64,000 bases of DNA from Streptacidiphilus rugosus AM-16 (GCF_000744655.1 NZ_JQMJ01000004.1:5084001-5148000), one strand, 5' to 3'; counted from the first letter of the stretch, positions 42,298-50,919 are shown. A program made the numbers and translations. The notes: generated from the letters alone by a model not told the origin.

Positions 42298-43548
42298 ATG
42301 TCGGACGGACAGAGATCTTTAACGGCCGTTTCCCCAACGGCTGATGACGCCACCACGGACGTGGTGGTCCTCGGCGCGGGACCGGCCGGGCTGGTGCTGG
42401 GCAACCTGCTCCTGGCGGCCGGGGTCGACTGCGTCATCCTGGAGCGCGCGGAGCGCGGCGACCTGGCGAGCCGGGCGCGCGCCGGGTTCCTCGGCGCGGA
42501 GACGGTGCGGATCCTCGACCGCCACGGACTGGCCGAGGGTCTGCACCGGCACGGGAGGCCGCACGCCGTCTGCGAGTTCCGCAGCGAGGACGGCCGGTTC
42601 CGGCTGGACTACGCGGGCCTCGGGCGCGGCGACCGGCACACCGTCTATCCGCAGCAGGACCTGGTCGCCGATCTGCTGGCCCAGTACCTGGACGCGGGCG
42701 GACGGGTGCGGTTCGGGACCGAGGCCCGCGCCGTGCTCGGCGCGGACGGCGACCGGCCCACGGTCGAGGCGCGCGGTGCGGACGGCCGCCCGGAACGCTG
42801 GCGGCCCAGATACGTCGCCGGATGCGACGGCCGGCACGGCGCGGCACGACGCTCGCTGCCGCCGCAGGCGGTCCGCCGCCGCCACCGGGACCACGGCGTC
42901 TCCTGGCTCGCCCTGCTCGCCGAGGCCCCGCCGAGCCTGGACGCCGTCGGCTACGCGGTGCACGAGCGGGGCTTCGCCGGACACATGGCCCGCACCCCCG
43001 AGGTCACCCGCTACTACCTGCAGTGGCAGCCGGGAGAGGCGGCCGGGTCCTGGTCCGAGGAGCGGATCTGGGACGAGCTGGCGCTGCGGATGCGCGCCGC
43101 CGACTACGGCCCGCTGCGCCGCGGACGGATCGTCCAACGCACGGTCGTGGACCTGGAGTCGGACGTGCTGGAGCCGCTACGGCACGGCTCGCTGTTCCTG
43201 GCCGGCGATGCCGCGAGCCTGCTCAGTCCCTCCGCCGCCAAGGGCGCGAACCTCGCCGTCCTGGAGGCGGAACTGCTCGCCCTGGCCCTGGTGGACGACC
43301 TCGTCCACGGCGACCCCGCCGGGCTGGACAGCTACTCGGCCGCCTGTCTGGACCACGTGTGGCGGGCCCAGGAGTTCTCGCACTGGATGATCCAACTGCT
43401 GCACACCCCGCGGGGAACCGGCGGAGCGGGCGGCGAAGGCACTGGCGAAACGTTGTTTCACGACGCCCTGCGGCGCAGCCGGCTCCAGTCGCTGCGCACC
43501 TCCCGCACCCATCAGGACTGGTTCGCCGAGAACTACGTCGGCCTGTGA
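42298..43548 (+). CDS. PobA-like FAD-dependent aromatic hydroxylase
   Basis: A 416-residue class A flavoprotein monooxygenase. The FAD motif is VVVLGAGPAGLVLG (residues 22-35), the DG motif region is AGCDGRHG, and the GD motif is LFLAGDAASLLSPSAAKGANLA. The overall pattern, ILERAERGDLASRARAGFLGAETVRILDRHGL and the ending FAENYVGL, is that of 4-hydroxybenzoate 3-monooxygenase, but several usual PobA residues differ, so the aromatic substrate may be another acid. A TATGAT box at 42284-42289 lies 8 bases before ATG 42298 and there is no ribosome site, so a leaderless transcript is likely. The O-methyltransferase gene follows 46 bases later. Confidence 0.85.
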   Translation: MSDGQRSLTAVSPTADDATTDVVVLGAGPAGLVLGNLLLAAGVDCVILERAERGDLASRARAGFLGAETVRILDRHGLAEGLHRHGRPHAVCEFRSEDGRFRLDYAGLGRGDRHTVYPQQDLVADLLAQYLDAGGRVRFGTEARAVLGADGDRPTVEARGADGRPERWRPRYVAGCDGRHGAARRSLPPQAVRRRHRDHGVSWLALLAEAPPSLDAVGYAVHERGFAGHMARTPEVTRYYLQWQPGEAAGSWSEERIWDELALRMRAADYGPLRRGRIVQRTVVDLESDVLEPLRHGSLFLAGDAASLLSPSAAKGANLAVLEAELLALALVDDLVHGDPAGLDSYSAACLDHVWRAQEFSHWMIQLLHTPRGTGGAGGEGTGETLFHDALRRSRLQSLRTSRTHQDWFAENYVGL

Positions 43549-43594
43549 CGACCGTCCGCACCGCCCCGATCGAGAACGCCGAGGTTACCCCGCG

Positions 43595-45355
43595 ATGAGT
43601 CACCCCGCGATGACGACGACGCTCCCCTCCGACGCGGCCCGCCTTCGGGCCACGGTCGACTTCGTCAAGGTTCAGGACACCTCCGGGCTGCTCCCCCTGC
43701 TGCTGCCCGGGCTGGACGCACTGGAACTGCGGTCCCTGGTGGACCGCTGCCACTTCTCGCACGCCGCGCTGCTCGTCTTCCCCGCCTCGGCGGAGGCGCT
43801 GCGCGCCCAACTGGCCGACTGCGGGCTGGCCCCGGACACGGCCGCCCAGCCGAGCGTCGTCGTCCGCGACCGGCTCGCCTCGCGGCACCGGCGCGACGCC
43901 GCCGGTCTGGACGTGCGCATCCTGCGCCCGCCGGTGCCAGGACCGCGCGGTGAGCACCGCACCGTGGAGGTCTTCGCGCTGACCGTGCCGCCAGGCTCCT
44001 CGCTCGCCCCCGTGGCCGACCACGAACGGATCGGCCAGCACGAGGCCCATCTCGCCTTCGAGGTGGAGAACCCCGACCCGCTCGTGCTGCACGGCCTGCG
44101 GGCGCTGCTCGGCCGCCACGGCGCCGTCGCCGACGGCGGGGGCTACAACCCGCACGAGGACGGCACGGTGTTCTACTTCACCGCGCCGAAGGACTCGAAG
44201 GCCGGGTACGGGCGGGTGGAGCTCTACGCGGCCGGCGACCACAGGGACGTGCTGGCGGACCATCTGAGGGAGCACGGCGCGCGGCAGCCGGCGGAAACGC
44301 TTCTGCGTCTGATGACCGGGGCCTGGACCACGCAGGCTCTGGCCGCCTTCGCCGAGCTGCGGGCGGCCGACGCCCTGGACGCCGCGGCGGAGACGGCTCC
44401 TGAAGCCCTGGCCGTGGCCCTCGCCGTCGATCCGGAGAGCCTGACCCGGCTGCTGCGCTACCTGGCGATGCTGGGCGTGGTGGCCGAGGGCCGCGCGGGC
44501 TTCCGGCTCACCCCGCTCGGCGAGCTGTTGCGCAGCCGCACCCCCGGCTCGATGCGGCCGCTGGCCCTGATGTACGGCGGCCCGTTCTACCGGTCCTTCG
44601 CCGGCCTGGGGCACACGGTGCGGACCGGCGAGGTCGCCTTCGAGCGGATCTTCGGCGAGAACCACTTCGACCACTTCGCCCGGGACCCCGAACTCGCCGA
44701 GCTGTTCGACCAGTCGATGGCCGCGAGTTCACGGCTCTTCGAACCGCTCGCCGCCCACCCGGTCGTCACCGCCGCGGGCCGTGCGCCCGCCCCCGCCACG
44801 ATCGTCGACATCGCCGGCGGCAACGGCGAACTGCTCGGCCGCCTGCTGGGCGCGCACCCGCGGCTGCGGGGCGTGCTGCTGGAGCGGCCGCACGCCGTCG
44901 CAGCCGCACGACGCTCCCTCGACGCCGCCGGACTCGGCGCCCGGTGCACCTACCTGGCCGGCGACTTCGCCGACGTCCCGCCGGACGCCGAGGTCTACGT
45001 CCTCTCCCGGGTGCTGCACGACTGGGACGACGACCGCTGCCGGGAGATCCTGCGGCACTGCGCCCGCGCCATGCCCGCCCACGCCGACCTGCTGATCGTC
45101 GAGCGCGTCCTTCCGGCCGACGGCGCCCCCTCGCTGGCCACCGCCTGGGACCTGCACATGATGTGCAACGTCGGCGGCCAGGAGCGACGCAGCGACCACT
45201 ACGCCCGGCTGCTCGCCGACGCGGGCCTGGCCCTCGTCGGACACGCCTCGCTCCCCCTCGACGGCAGCGTGCTGCACGCCCGCAGGACTACGGCGTCGGC
45301 GGGCGGCCCGCCCGCTGCCGGCCCGGCGCGCCGGGAGCCGGAAGCGGCTCGATGA
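43595..45355 (+). CDS. Two-domain O-methyltransferase with VOC-like N-terminus
   Basis: A 586-residue protein. The C-terminal ~350 residues are a plant-COMT/ActO-type O-methyltransferase: dimerisation helices LLRLMTGAWTTQALAAFAEL, the motif RLTPLGELLRS, SAM motif IVDIAGGNGELLGRLL, LAGDFADVPPDAEVYVLSRVLHDWDD and the catalytic His region. The N-terminal ~230 residues are a separate domain with HFSHAALLVF, IGQHEAHLAFEVENPDPLVLHGLRALL and GRVELYA, which look like two VOC modules with possible His/His/Glu metal ligands. Paired with a PobA-like hydroxylase, it probably methylates a newly made aromatic hydroxyl. The 3' end overlaps the convergent gene by 68 bp. Confidence 0.82.
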   Translation: MSHPAMTTTLPSDAARLRATVDFVKVQDTSGLLPLLLPGLDALELRSLVDRCHFSHAALLVFPASAEALRAQLADCGLAPDTAAQPSVVVRDRLASRHRRDAAGLDVRILRPPVPGPRGEHRTVEVFALTVPPGSSLAPVADHERIGQHEAHLAFEVENPDPLVLHGLRALLGRHGAVADGGGYNPHEDGTVFYFTAPKDSKAGYGRVELYAAGDHRDVLADHLREHGARQPAETLLRLMTGAWTTQALAAFAELRAADALDAAAETAPEALAVALAVDPESLTRLLRYLAMLGVVAEGRAGFRLTPLGELLRSRTPGSMRPLALMYGGPFYRSFAGLGHTVRTGEVAFERIFGENHFDHFARDPELAELFDQSMAASSRLFEPLAAHPVVTAAGRAPAPATIVDIAGGNGELLGRLLGAHPRLRGVLLERPHAVAAARRSLDAAGLGARCTYLAGDFADVPPDAEVYVLSRVLHDWDDDRCREILRHCARAMPAHADLLIVERVLPADGAPSLATAWDLHMMCNVGGQERRSDHYARLLADAGLALVGHASLPLDGSVLHARRTTASAGGPPAAGPARREPEAAR

Positions 45356-47108
45356 CCGTGCCGTCGTCCAGCACCGCCCGCAGCGGAGCACCCTGCGCAT
45401 AGGGCACGGAAAGGAAGTGACGGCCCGCCACGTCCGCCGTGGCTCCGGTGGGCAGAATGATGCGGCTGACCCTGCGGCTGCCGGCCACCAGCAGGAAGGC
45501 GGCGCCCCCGTGCGGCGGAGCCCAGCGGACCCCGGCCACCACGTTCTGCTCGAAGCGGCTGCACGAACGGCCGCCGGCCTCCGCCCCGGTGACCGTCGCA
45601 CCCGCGGCGCCCGGGGCCAGGAAGAGGGTGTCGGTCGAGCCGTCGCCGTTCCAGCGGTCGGCGCGGGCGCACACCCAGGCGGCGGTCCCGTTCGTGCCCG
45701 GCAGCGGCTGCTCCGCGAACTGCCAGGCGTTGACGGCCTTCACGGCCTCGCCGCGTAGGGCGGGCAGCTCGCAGGCCAGACGGGACCAGAGCACCAGCGC
45801 GGCCGGTCCGGTCGCCTCGCGCGGCGACTGCGCCGGGCCCGCCTGGGGCGGCGGCTGGTAGGTCAGGTGGGTCGCGACGAGCATGCCGAGATCGGTGAGC
45901 AGGAACGCGTGGTGCTCGGCGACCCGCGGCGAGGAGCGCAACTGCAGCACGGGCCAGGAGCCGCAGCCGACCGCCGGGGGGCGGGGCGCGGGCGCGGTGA
46001 CGCCCTGCGGCGCGGCCAGGTCACGGGCGGGGGTGTCGGGGGCGCGCAGGTCACGGAGTTGGAGGCTGCCGACCCAGGGTGCAACGAGGAAGCGGTCGCC
46101 TGCCGCGGTGCTGCGCAGCAGCACCGCACCGGCGGAGGTGACGTCCGCGTCGTCGTCCCGCGCCACCTCCAGACGCTCGGCGTCTGCCGCGGTCGGCAGG
46201 TCGGGCCGGGTGTAGCGGGCCAGTCTCGACCCGTCGTCCAGCAGCACGACGTCCGCGCCGTCCAGCCTCCCGGCCCAGAGCACCCGGGGTGCGTGCGCCG
46301 GGGGCAGTGGGTCGGTGCCGGGCTCCGCAGTGACCAGGCCGGGGGTGCACCAGCTGCCGACCGCACGGGCGAGCAGCTCCGCGTCGCCGAGCCCTGGACC
46401 GCGGGCGGGCCAGGCGCCGAAGTCCAGCCGCGCGGTGTCCGTCCACGCGTCGGCCGGAGCCGCGGGCGCGGGAGGACCGGCCGCCGCCGGGCAGGAGGCG
46501 CGCGACGCGACCCCGGCGCCCGCTCCGGGCAGCAGACCGGCCACCACGGCGACGGTCGCCAGGCCGATCAGTACGAGGAGGGCCGCGGGGAGCCGCCTCG
46601 GCGGGCCGGTGAGGCCCGGGCGGGCCCGGACGTAGCAGGGGTCGAAGGCCGGTCCGAGCAGCAGGCGGCGCGTCTCCGCGGCCCGCAGCCCCGCGCGCAG
46701 CCCGGGGAGCAGCCGCGCCGCCGCCGAGGTCGCGGCGACGGCGTCGGCGACCCCCGCCGCGCGCAGGGCCTCGATCGTCGCGGCCTCGTCCAGCTCCTCC
46801 AGCTCCAACAGCACCGCGGCCGCCCGCTCGGCGGCCGGCAGGCCGCCGAGCCGCTGGTCGAGGCGCAGCGCCTCCGGCTCGTCGAGCGGCGGGAAGAGCC
46901 GTAGGTCCGCGCTGCGGCGGAACCCGCGGGTCCACCGGCGCGGAGCGGCGGCCAGGACGGCGCGCAGCACGACCACGCGCGCCTGCAGACCGTCGGCCGC
47001 ACCCGCCGCGCGGCGGGCGGCACGGTGCGCGAGGAGGACTCGGCGGTGTCGGTCGATGTCGGCGGGAAGCATCAGGTAGGCCATGCGGGCCGACCGTTCG
47101 TACTCCAT
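45288..47108 (-). CDS. Large single-pass membrane protein, unknown function
   Basis: A 606-residue protein. The N-terminal ~170 residues are cytoplasmic, Arg/Ala/Leu-rich and helical, resembling sigma-factor-adjacent regulatory proteins. One membrane helix is at about 178-200 (LPAALLVLIGLATVAVVAGLLPG), followed by an extracytoplasmic domain of about 400 residues with pairs of Cys (ASCPAA, GSWCTPG, VGCGSW, ACELP, VCARAD, RSCSRF). No enzyme motif was recognised. The ATG start lacks a ribosome site; a second Met eight codons in is an alternative. The end overlaps the convergent methyltransferase gene. Confidence 0.7.
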   Translation of the reverse strand: MEYERSARMAYLMLPADIDRHRRVLLAHRAARRAAGAADGLQARVVVLRAVLAAAPRRWTRGFRRSADLRLFPPLDEPEALRLDQRLGGLPAAERAAAVLLELEELDEAATIEALRAAGVADAVAATSAAARLLPGLRAGLRAAETRRLLLGPAFDPCYVRARPGLTGPPRRLPAALLVLIGLATVAVVAGLLPGAGAGVASRASCPAAAGPPAPAAPADAWTDTARLDFGAWPARGPGLGDAELLARAVGSWCTPGLVTAEPGTDPLPPAHAPRVLWAGRLDGADVVLLDDGSRLARYTRPDLPTAADAERLEVARDDDADVTSAGAVLLRSTAAGDRFLVAPWVGSLQLRDLRAPDTPARDLAAPQGVTAPAPRPPAVGCGSWPVLQLRSSPRVAEHHAFLLTDLGMLVATHLTYQPPPQAGPAQSPREATGPAALVLWSRLACELPALRGEAVKAVNAWQFAEQPLPGTNGTAAWVCARADRWNGDGSTDTLFLAPGAAGATVTGAEAGGRSCSRFEQNVVAGVRWAPPHGGAAFLLVAGSRRVSRIILPTGATADVAGRHFLSVPYAQGAPLRAVLDDGTVIEPLPAPGAPGRQRAGRPPTP

Positions 47109-47281
47109 CGACGAGGCGGCGTCCGCCCGCCGGGCCGGGGCGACCCAGACGGCCTAACGCGGCGATCATCCGATGGTCACGCGGGGCGTCCCGGTCATCG
47201 CCCCGCGAGCGCCTCGCCGACGCGATGCGCCCTCCCTGCGGCTCCAGACGCCGCCAGGGTCGGCCGACTGCCCGGTCCGGC

Positions 47282-47297
47282 GAGAGAGCGCTCCCGC
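47282..47297. promoter_or_regulatory. LacI-type operator-like sequence
   Basis: GAGAGAGCGCTCCCGC contains the perfect core GAGCGCTC and 6 of 8 matched arm positions, like the palindrome at 47928. It lies in the divergent gap between the membrane protein and the PRC-barrel gene. Confidence 0.3.
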
Positions 47298-47356
47298 ACG
47301 AAGCCGTCGACGGGGCGGCGATGTGCTCTCCGCGCCCGCCCCCGGACGGACCCACC

Positions 47357-47381
47357 GTGTCGATCCGACGGCTCGGGGTAG
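47357..47381 (+). promoter_or_regulatory. SigB-type promoter of the PRC-barrel gene
   Basis: GTGT, a 15-base spacer and GGGTAG match the streptomycete SigB-family consensus (G-T, 14-16 bases, GGGTAC/T). It ends 54 bases before the PRC-barrel start. It has the same arrangement as the site upstream of the sigma-factor gene. Confidence 0.55.
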
Positions 47382-47435
47382 GCGCGGTGACAGGCGATCC
47401 ACGACGGATCGGCCCCGAGACCGCGGAGGTGGACA

Positions 47436-47789
47436 GTGAACCGGCAGCTGTGGAGCTACCCGACCGACAGCGGCCTGCTGGCCGGGGAGGACGTGACCGA
47501 CTACCGGGTCGAGGCAGCCGACGGCGCCATCGGCCACGTCGAGGCGGTCCTCGACCGCGAGGAGCAGCGCTCGTTGATCGTCGACACCGGCACGTGGATC
47601 TTCGGCCGGCGCGTCGTCGTCCCGGCGGGCGCGGTCTCGCGCGTGGACGGAGCGACCCGGACGGTGCACGTGGTGAGGACGAAGGACGAGGTCAAGGCCG
47701 CACCGGCGTTCGAGCGCAACGACGACGACTTCTGGACGCGACTGGGCAGCTACTACGGCGGCTTCCCCGGCTACGGCCCCATGTTCTGA
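47436..47789 (+). CDS. PRC-barrel domain protein
   Basis: A 117-residue protein. The PRC barrel covers roughly residues 15-80 (DVTDYRVEAADGAIGHVEAVLDREEQRSLIVDTGTWIFGRRVVVPAGAVSRVD), followed by an acidic-aromatic tail (YYGGFPGYGPMF). Small PRC-barrel proteins of this kind are common stress-induced proteins in actinomycetes; the molecular role is unknown. GTG 47436 has GGAGG upstream. It has a SigB-like promoter before it and a strong terminator after it, so it is a single-gene unit. Confidence 0.85.
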   Translation: MNRQLWSYPTDSGLLAGEDVTDYRVEAADGAIGHVEAVLDREEQRSLIVDTGTWIFGRRVVVPAGAVSRVDGATRTVHVVRTKDEVKAAPAFERNDDDFWTRLGSYYGGFPGYGPMF

Positions 47790-47804
47790 CACGGCGACAC
47801 CTCG

Positions 47805-47839
47805 GGCGGGCCCCGCACCACAACGGCGCGGGGCCCGCC
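47805..47839 (+). terminator. Hairpin terminator after PRC-barrel gene
   Basis: A perfect 12-bp stem (GGCGGGCCCCGC and its complement) with an 11-base loop, starting 15 bases after the stop codon. Confidence 0.8.
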
Positions 47840-47927
47840 TTCGCCGTGCCCGAGGCGCCCCCCGCGCGTGCTGCTCGCGCCCGGGTCATTGACACGGGAA
47901 CTGACGAGGGCACACCATGTCCGACGC

Positions 47928-47943
47928 GAGAGAGCGCTCTCTC
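47928..47943. promoter_or_regulatory. LacI-type operator of the GH16 gene
   Basis: GAGAGAGCGCTCTCTC is a perfect 16-bp palindrome centred on CG, 63 bases before the glucanase start. It resembles operators of LacI-family sugar repressors in streptomycetes (core GAGCGCTC). The cognate repressor is not in this window. Confidence 0.65.
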
Positions 47944-48006
47944 ACCCCGCCGAGCCTCTCTCGCGCCGCCCCCACCCAGGCACGCGTCCCCCGAGGGGAG
48001 AGCCGC

Positions 48007-49716
48007 ATGTTCACCCGCCTTCGCGCCCTCAGCACCACCGCCGTGTTGGCCTTACTGTCCGCCGGAGTCCTGGCCGGTGTGGCCACCGCGCCCGCCGCGC
48101 ACGCCGACACCCCGCCCCCGCCGCCGTCCGGCTGGACCACCGTGTTCAGCGACGACTTCTCCGGCGCGGCCGGATCCGCGCCCTCGTCGGCCAACTGGTT
48201 CTACGACATCGGCACCGGTTACGGCACCGGGGAGAAGGAGCAGACCACCAGCTCGACCGCCAACACCTACCTCGACGGCAACGGCCACCTGGTCCTCAAG
48301 GCGCTCTCCAGCGGCAGCGCCTGGACCTCCTCGCGGATCGAGTCCACCCGTGACGACTTCCAGGCCCCGGCGGGCGGCAAGCTGGAGATGACTGCCTCGA
48401 TCGAGCAGCCGAACCCGGCCGACGGGCTCGGGTACTGGCCCGCCTTCTGGGCGCTCGGTTCGCCGATGCGCGCGGGCGGCGGCTGGCCGCAGTCGGGCGA
48501 GATCGACATGATGGAGGACGTCAACGGACTCAACGAGGCCTCGCAGACCCTGCACGACTCGGCCGGGAGCAGCGGACACCCGCTCATCGCCTGTCCCGGC
48601 GCGGGTTCCGGCTGCCAGACGGGTTACCACACCTACTCCGTCGTCGTGGACCGGACCAACACCGGCGCCGAGAGCCTGCAGTTCCTGATGGACGGCACGG
48701 TCGAGAGCACGGTCACCGAGGCCTCGGTCGGCACGGCCGCCTGGCAGCAGGCGATCGACCACGGCTTCTTCCTGATCCTGGACCTCGCGATGGGCGGCAA
48801 CTACCCGGACGGCGTGCAGGGTTCGGCCACCCCGACGGCGGCCACCAGCTCCGGGGCCTCGATGAGCGTCGGCTACGTGGCCGTCTACGAGCAGGGCGGC
48901 AACTCCACGCCGCCCGCCACGGCCACCGCGTCGGGGACGGTGACCGGCAACGGCGGACTCTGCCTGACCAACCAGAACTCCCTGAACACCGAGGGCAACC
49001 CGATGGGCCTCTCCGGCTGCAACGCGAGCAGCGGGCAGCAGTGGTCGACCTGGAGCGACAACACCGTGCGCGTGCAGGGCGGTTGCCTGGACGTCGTGAG
49101 CGCGGGCACCAGCAGCGGCACGAACACCGACTGGTATCCCTGCAACGGCACCCCCGCCCAGACCTGGACCCACCAGGCCGACGGCGAGCTGCTGAACCCC
49201 AACTCCGGTCTGTGCCTGACCGATCCGGGCGGCAACACCGGGGCCAGGCTCGACATCGAGACCTGCTCGGGAGCGGCCGGCCAGCTCTGGACCGGCCCCG
49301 CGGGCGGCGGTGGGGGCGGCGGCTGCGGCACCACCGACCTCGCGCTGAACCGGCCCGCGACCGCCTCCTCGCAGGAGAACGTCGCCTTCCCCGCGCAGAA
49401 CGCGGTGGACGGCAACAACGGCACCCGCTGGTCGTCGCAGTTCGCCGACCCGCAGTGGCTGCAGGTCGATCTCGGGACGACCCACTCGATCTGCGGCGTC
49501 ACCCTGGCCTGGGAGACCGCCTACGGCAAGGCCTTCCAGATCCAGACCTCGAACGACGGCGTCAACTGGACCACGGTCTACGCCACCACGACGGCGACCG
49601 GCGGCACCCAGAGCCTGAACGTCTCCGGCAGCGGGCGCTACGTGCGGATGTACGGGACCGCGCGCGGCACCCAGTGGGGTTACTCCCTGTGGGAGTTCGA
49701 CGTCCTGGGCAGCTGA
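48007..49716 (+). CDS. Secreted GH16 endo-beta-glucanase with lectin and discoidin domains
   Basis: A 569-residue exported enzyme. A signal peptide (LSTTAVLALLSAGVLAGVATAPAAHA) is followed by the GH16 catalytic domain with the acid/base signature GEIDMMEDVNG (two catalytic Glu around the Asp) and WPAFWALG, a ricin-type CBM13 lectin domain (GLCLTNQNS..., QQWSTW, CLDVV, QTWTHQADGEL), a Gly linker, and a C-terminal F5/8 discoidin CBM32 domain (NRPATASSQENVAF..., GNNGTRWSSQFADPQWLQVDLG). It probably hydrolyses beta-1,3- or 1,3/1,4-glucans. ATG 48007 has GGGGAGAG upstream. A LacI-type palindrome precedes it, suggesting substrate induction. Confidence 0.9.
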   Translation: MFTRLRALSTTAVLALLSAGVLAGVATAPAAHADTPPPPPSGWTTVFSDDFSGAAGSAPSSANWFYDIGTGYGTGEKEQTTSSTANTYLDGNGHLVLKALSSGSAWTSSRIESTRDDFQAPAGGKLEMTASIEQPNPADGLGYWPAFWALGSPMRAGGGWPQSGEIDMMEDVNGLNEASQTLHDSAGSSGHPLIACPGAGSGCQTGYHTYSVVVDRTNTGAESLQFLMDGTVESTVTEASVGTAAWQQAIDHGFFLILDLAMGGNYPDGVQGSATPTAATSSGASMSVGYVAVYEQGGNSTPPATATASGTVTGNGGLCLTNQNSLNTEGNPMGLSGCNASSGQQWSTWSDNTVRVQGGCLDVVSAGTSSGTNTDWYPCNGTPAQTWTHQADGELLNPNSGLCLTDPGGNTGARLDIETCSGAAGQLWTGPAGGGGGGGCGTTDLALNRPATASSQENVAFPAQNAVDGNNGTRWSSQFADPQWLQVDLGTTHSICGVTLAWETAYGKAFQIQTSNDGVNWTTVYATTTATGGTQSLNVSGSGRYVRMYGTARGTQWGYSLWEFDVLGS

Positions 49717-49724
49717 CGCCCAGG

Positions 49725-49764
49725 GACGGTCCGCCCGGTCGCCTCGGCGGCCGGGCGGACCGTC
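49725..49764. terminator. Bidirectional hairpin terminator
   Basis: A perfect 14-bp stem (GACGGTCCGCCCGG and complement) with a 12-base loop between the GH16 stop and the convergent SsgA-like gene, whose stop codon it touches. Confidence 0.8.
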
Positions 49765-50230
49765 AGGACAGCTCGCGCCCCAGCAGCGCGTCCCACTCGC
49801 GTTCCCAGTCGCAGGCCTCGTCCTCCCGCCCGGGGCGGACGCAGTCCCGGCAGGCCCGCAGGAACCGTACGACGGCGTCCCGCCTGGCCTCGAGGACCGC
49901 CTCCGCGGTACCGGACCGCAGCGTCAGCCGGACGGCCCCCTCGCCCGCCGGAGCGACCCGTATGTCGCCGTCGCCGACGGGGGCCAGCAGCCCGACGTCG
50001 AGCAACTCCCTGGCGAACAGCCAGGTGAGATCCCCGCTGCCGGGCCCGACGAAGCCGGGAAAGCTCAGCTTCACCGCGAACGGGTCGGACCGCCGGTAGG
50101 CGAACCTGGCGGGCAGCTGCGGCCCCGCGTCGGAGCTGTCGATCAGCACGAGCGGGATGTGATGCTCGATCTCGGAGAACAACGTGGCTCCTCGGGCCGG
50201 GGTGAATGCGGTGCGTGCGATGGTGCGCAT
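49763..50230 (-). CDS. SsgA-like sporulation/cell-division regulator (SALP)
   Basis: A 155-residue SALP. The pattern IEHHIPLVLIDS..., LPARFAYRRSDPFAVKLSFPG, LTWLFARELLDVGLLAPVGDGDIRVAP and VVRFLRAC is that of SsgA/SsgB-family proteins, which guide septum site selection and cell-wall remodelling during sporulation of morphologically complex actinomycetes. Which of the several SALPs this is cannot be told by eye. Presence of this family supports a streptomycete-type host. ATG 50230 is used. It lies 10 bases downstream of the small membrane protein genes and may be part of their transcript. Confidence 0.87.
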   Translation of the reverse strand: MRTIARTAFTPARGATLFSEIEHHIPLVLIDSSDAGPQLPARFAYRRSDPFAVKLSFPGFVGPGSGDLTWLFARELLDVGLLAPVGDGDIRVAPAGEGAVRLTLRSGTAEAVLEARRDAVVRFLRACRDCVRPGREDEACDWEREWDALLGRELS

Positions 50231-50240
50231 GCCCAGGTGG

Positions 50241-50471
50241 TCAGTAGTCCTGGCGGTAGCGGCGTTCCTCGACGATCTCGGAGTCCGGACTGCGGTCCAC
50301 CAGCAGGCGCCGGCGCCGGAAGAGCGCGCCGTAGGTCAGCAGGCCGAGCAGTCCGGCAATCATCAGGATCACGCCGACCACCGGTATGTCGATGCCCTTG
50401 ACGTGCCAGTCGACGCCGAACGCGAGGACCGCGCCGGCAGCGAAGACGAGGATGCAGCCTCCGATACCCAT
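50241..50471 (-). CDS. DUF6458 small membrane protein
   Basis: A 76-residue protein with two membrane helices (GIGGCILVFAAGAVLAFGVDW and IPVVGVILMIAGLLGLLTYGALF) and a basic/acidic cytoplasmic tail. The wording GVDWHVKGIDIPVVGVILMIAG matches the actinobacterial DUF6458 family, whose role is unknown. It lies 4 bases after the upstream small membrane gene, in an operon. Confidence 0.82.
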   Translation of the reverse strand: MGIGGCILVFAAGAVLAFGVDWHVKGIDIPVVGVILMIAGLLGLLTYGALFRRRRLLVDRSPDSEIVEERRYRQDY

Positions 50472-50475
50472 CAGC

Positions 50476-50754
50476 TCACCGTTCCTTTCCGAAGTTTCTG
50501 TAGCGCAGGACCGACGCCACGCCCAGGTAGGTCAACGCGGGCACGCCGTAGACCAGCACCACCCGCCCGGTCCGGTCGGTCACGCGGTCGAACAGGCTGT
50601 GCGACCAGGTGGCCAACCAGTCGGCACTCGTGCGGAAGAACTGCACCGCCGGGTTGGCGGCGTCGGCTCCGATCAGGTCCATCAGCAACCAGCCGACCAG
50701 GACCAGCGCGGCCAGCAGGGCCGCGAGCCTGATCAGCGAGGAGAGGCCGGACAC
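50476..50754 (-). CDS. Small two-helix membrane protein
   Basis: A 92-residue protein with an N-terminal membrane helix (LIRLAALLAALVLVGWLLMDLIG) and a second helix (VVLVYGVPALTYLGVASVL). No named family. GTG start at 50754. First gene of a short operon with DUF6458 and perhaps the SsgA-like gene. A SigB-like promoter lies upstream at 50837-50861. Confidence 0.7.
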   Translation of the reverse strand: MSGLSSLIRLAALLAALVLVGWLLMDLIGADAANPAVQFFRTSADWLATWSHSLFDRVTDRTGRVVLVYGVPALTYLGVASVLRYRNFGKER

Positions 50755-50836
50755 AGGTCGTGCTCCTCACTCGCTCCCGGCCGAGTCGCGTGCCGGGCGG
50801 GGGAGCGTGCGCACCCGACATGTCGTCAGGTCGCGT

Positions 50837-50861
50837 CTGCCCCCTTCCCGTCGGGGAAAAC
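50837..50861 (-). promoter_or_regulatory. SigB-type promoter of the small membrane operon
   Basis: On the reverse strand, GTTT, a 15-base spacer and GGGCAG. The -35 is an exact consensus; the -10 differs by one base from GGGTAG. About 75 bases from the GTG start. Confidence 0.4.
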
Positions 50862-50875
50862 GGTCGCGGACGCGC

Positions 50876-50919
50876 CGAGGGCCCCGCCCTCGCGCCCTTC
50901 GCGCGAGGAGGGGCCCTCG
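50876..50919 (-). terminator. Hairpin terminator after the sigma-factor gene
   Basis: A long stem of two perfect segments (10 bp CGAGGGCCCC and 8 bp CCTCGCGC with their complements), separated by a 2/1-base bulge, with a 5-base loop. It lies 52 bases beyond the sigma-factor stop and just before the next gene's promoter. Confidence 0.75.
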
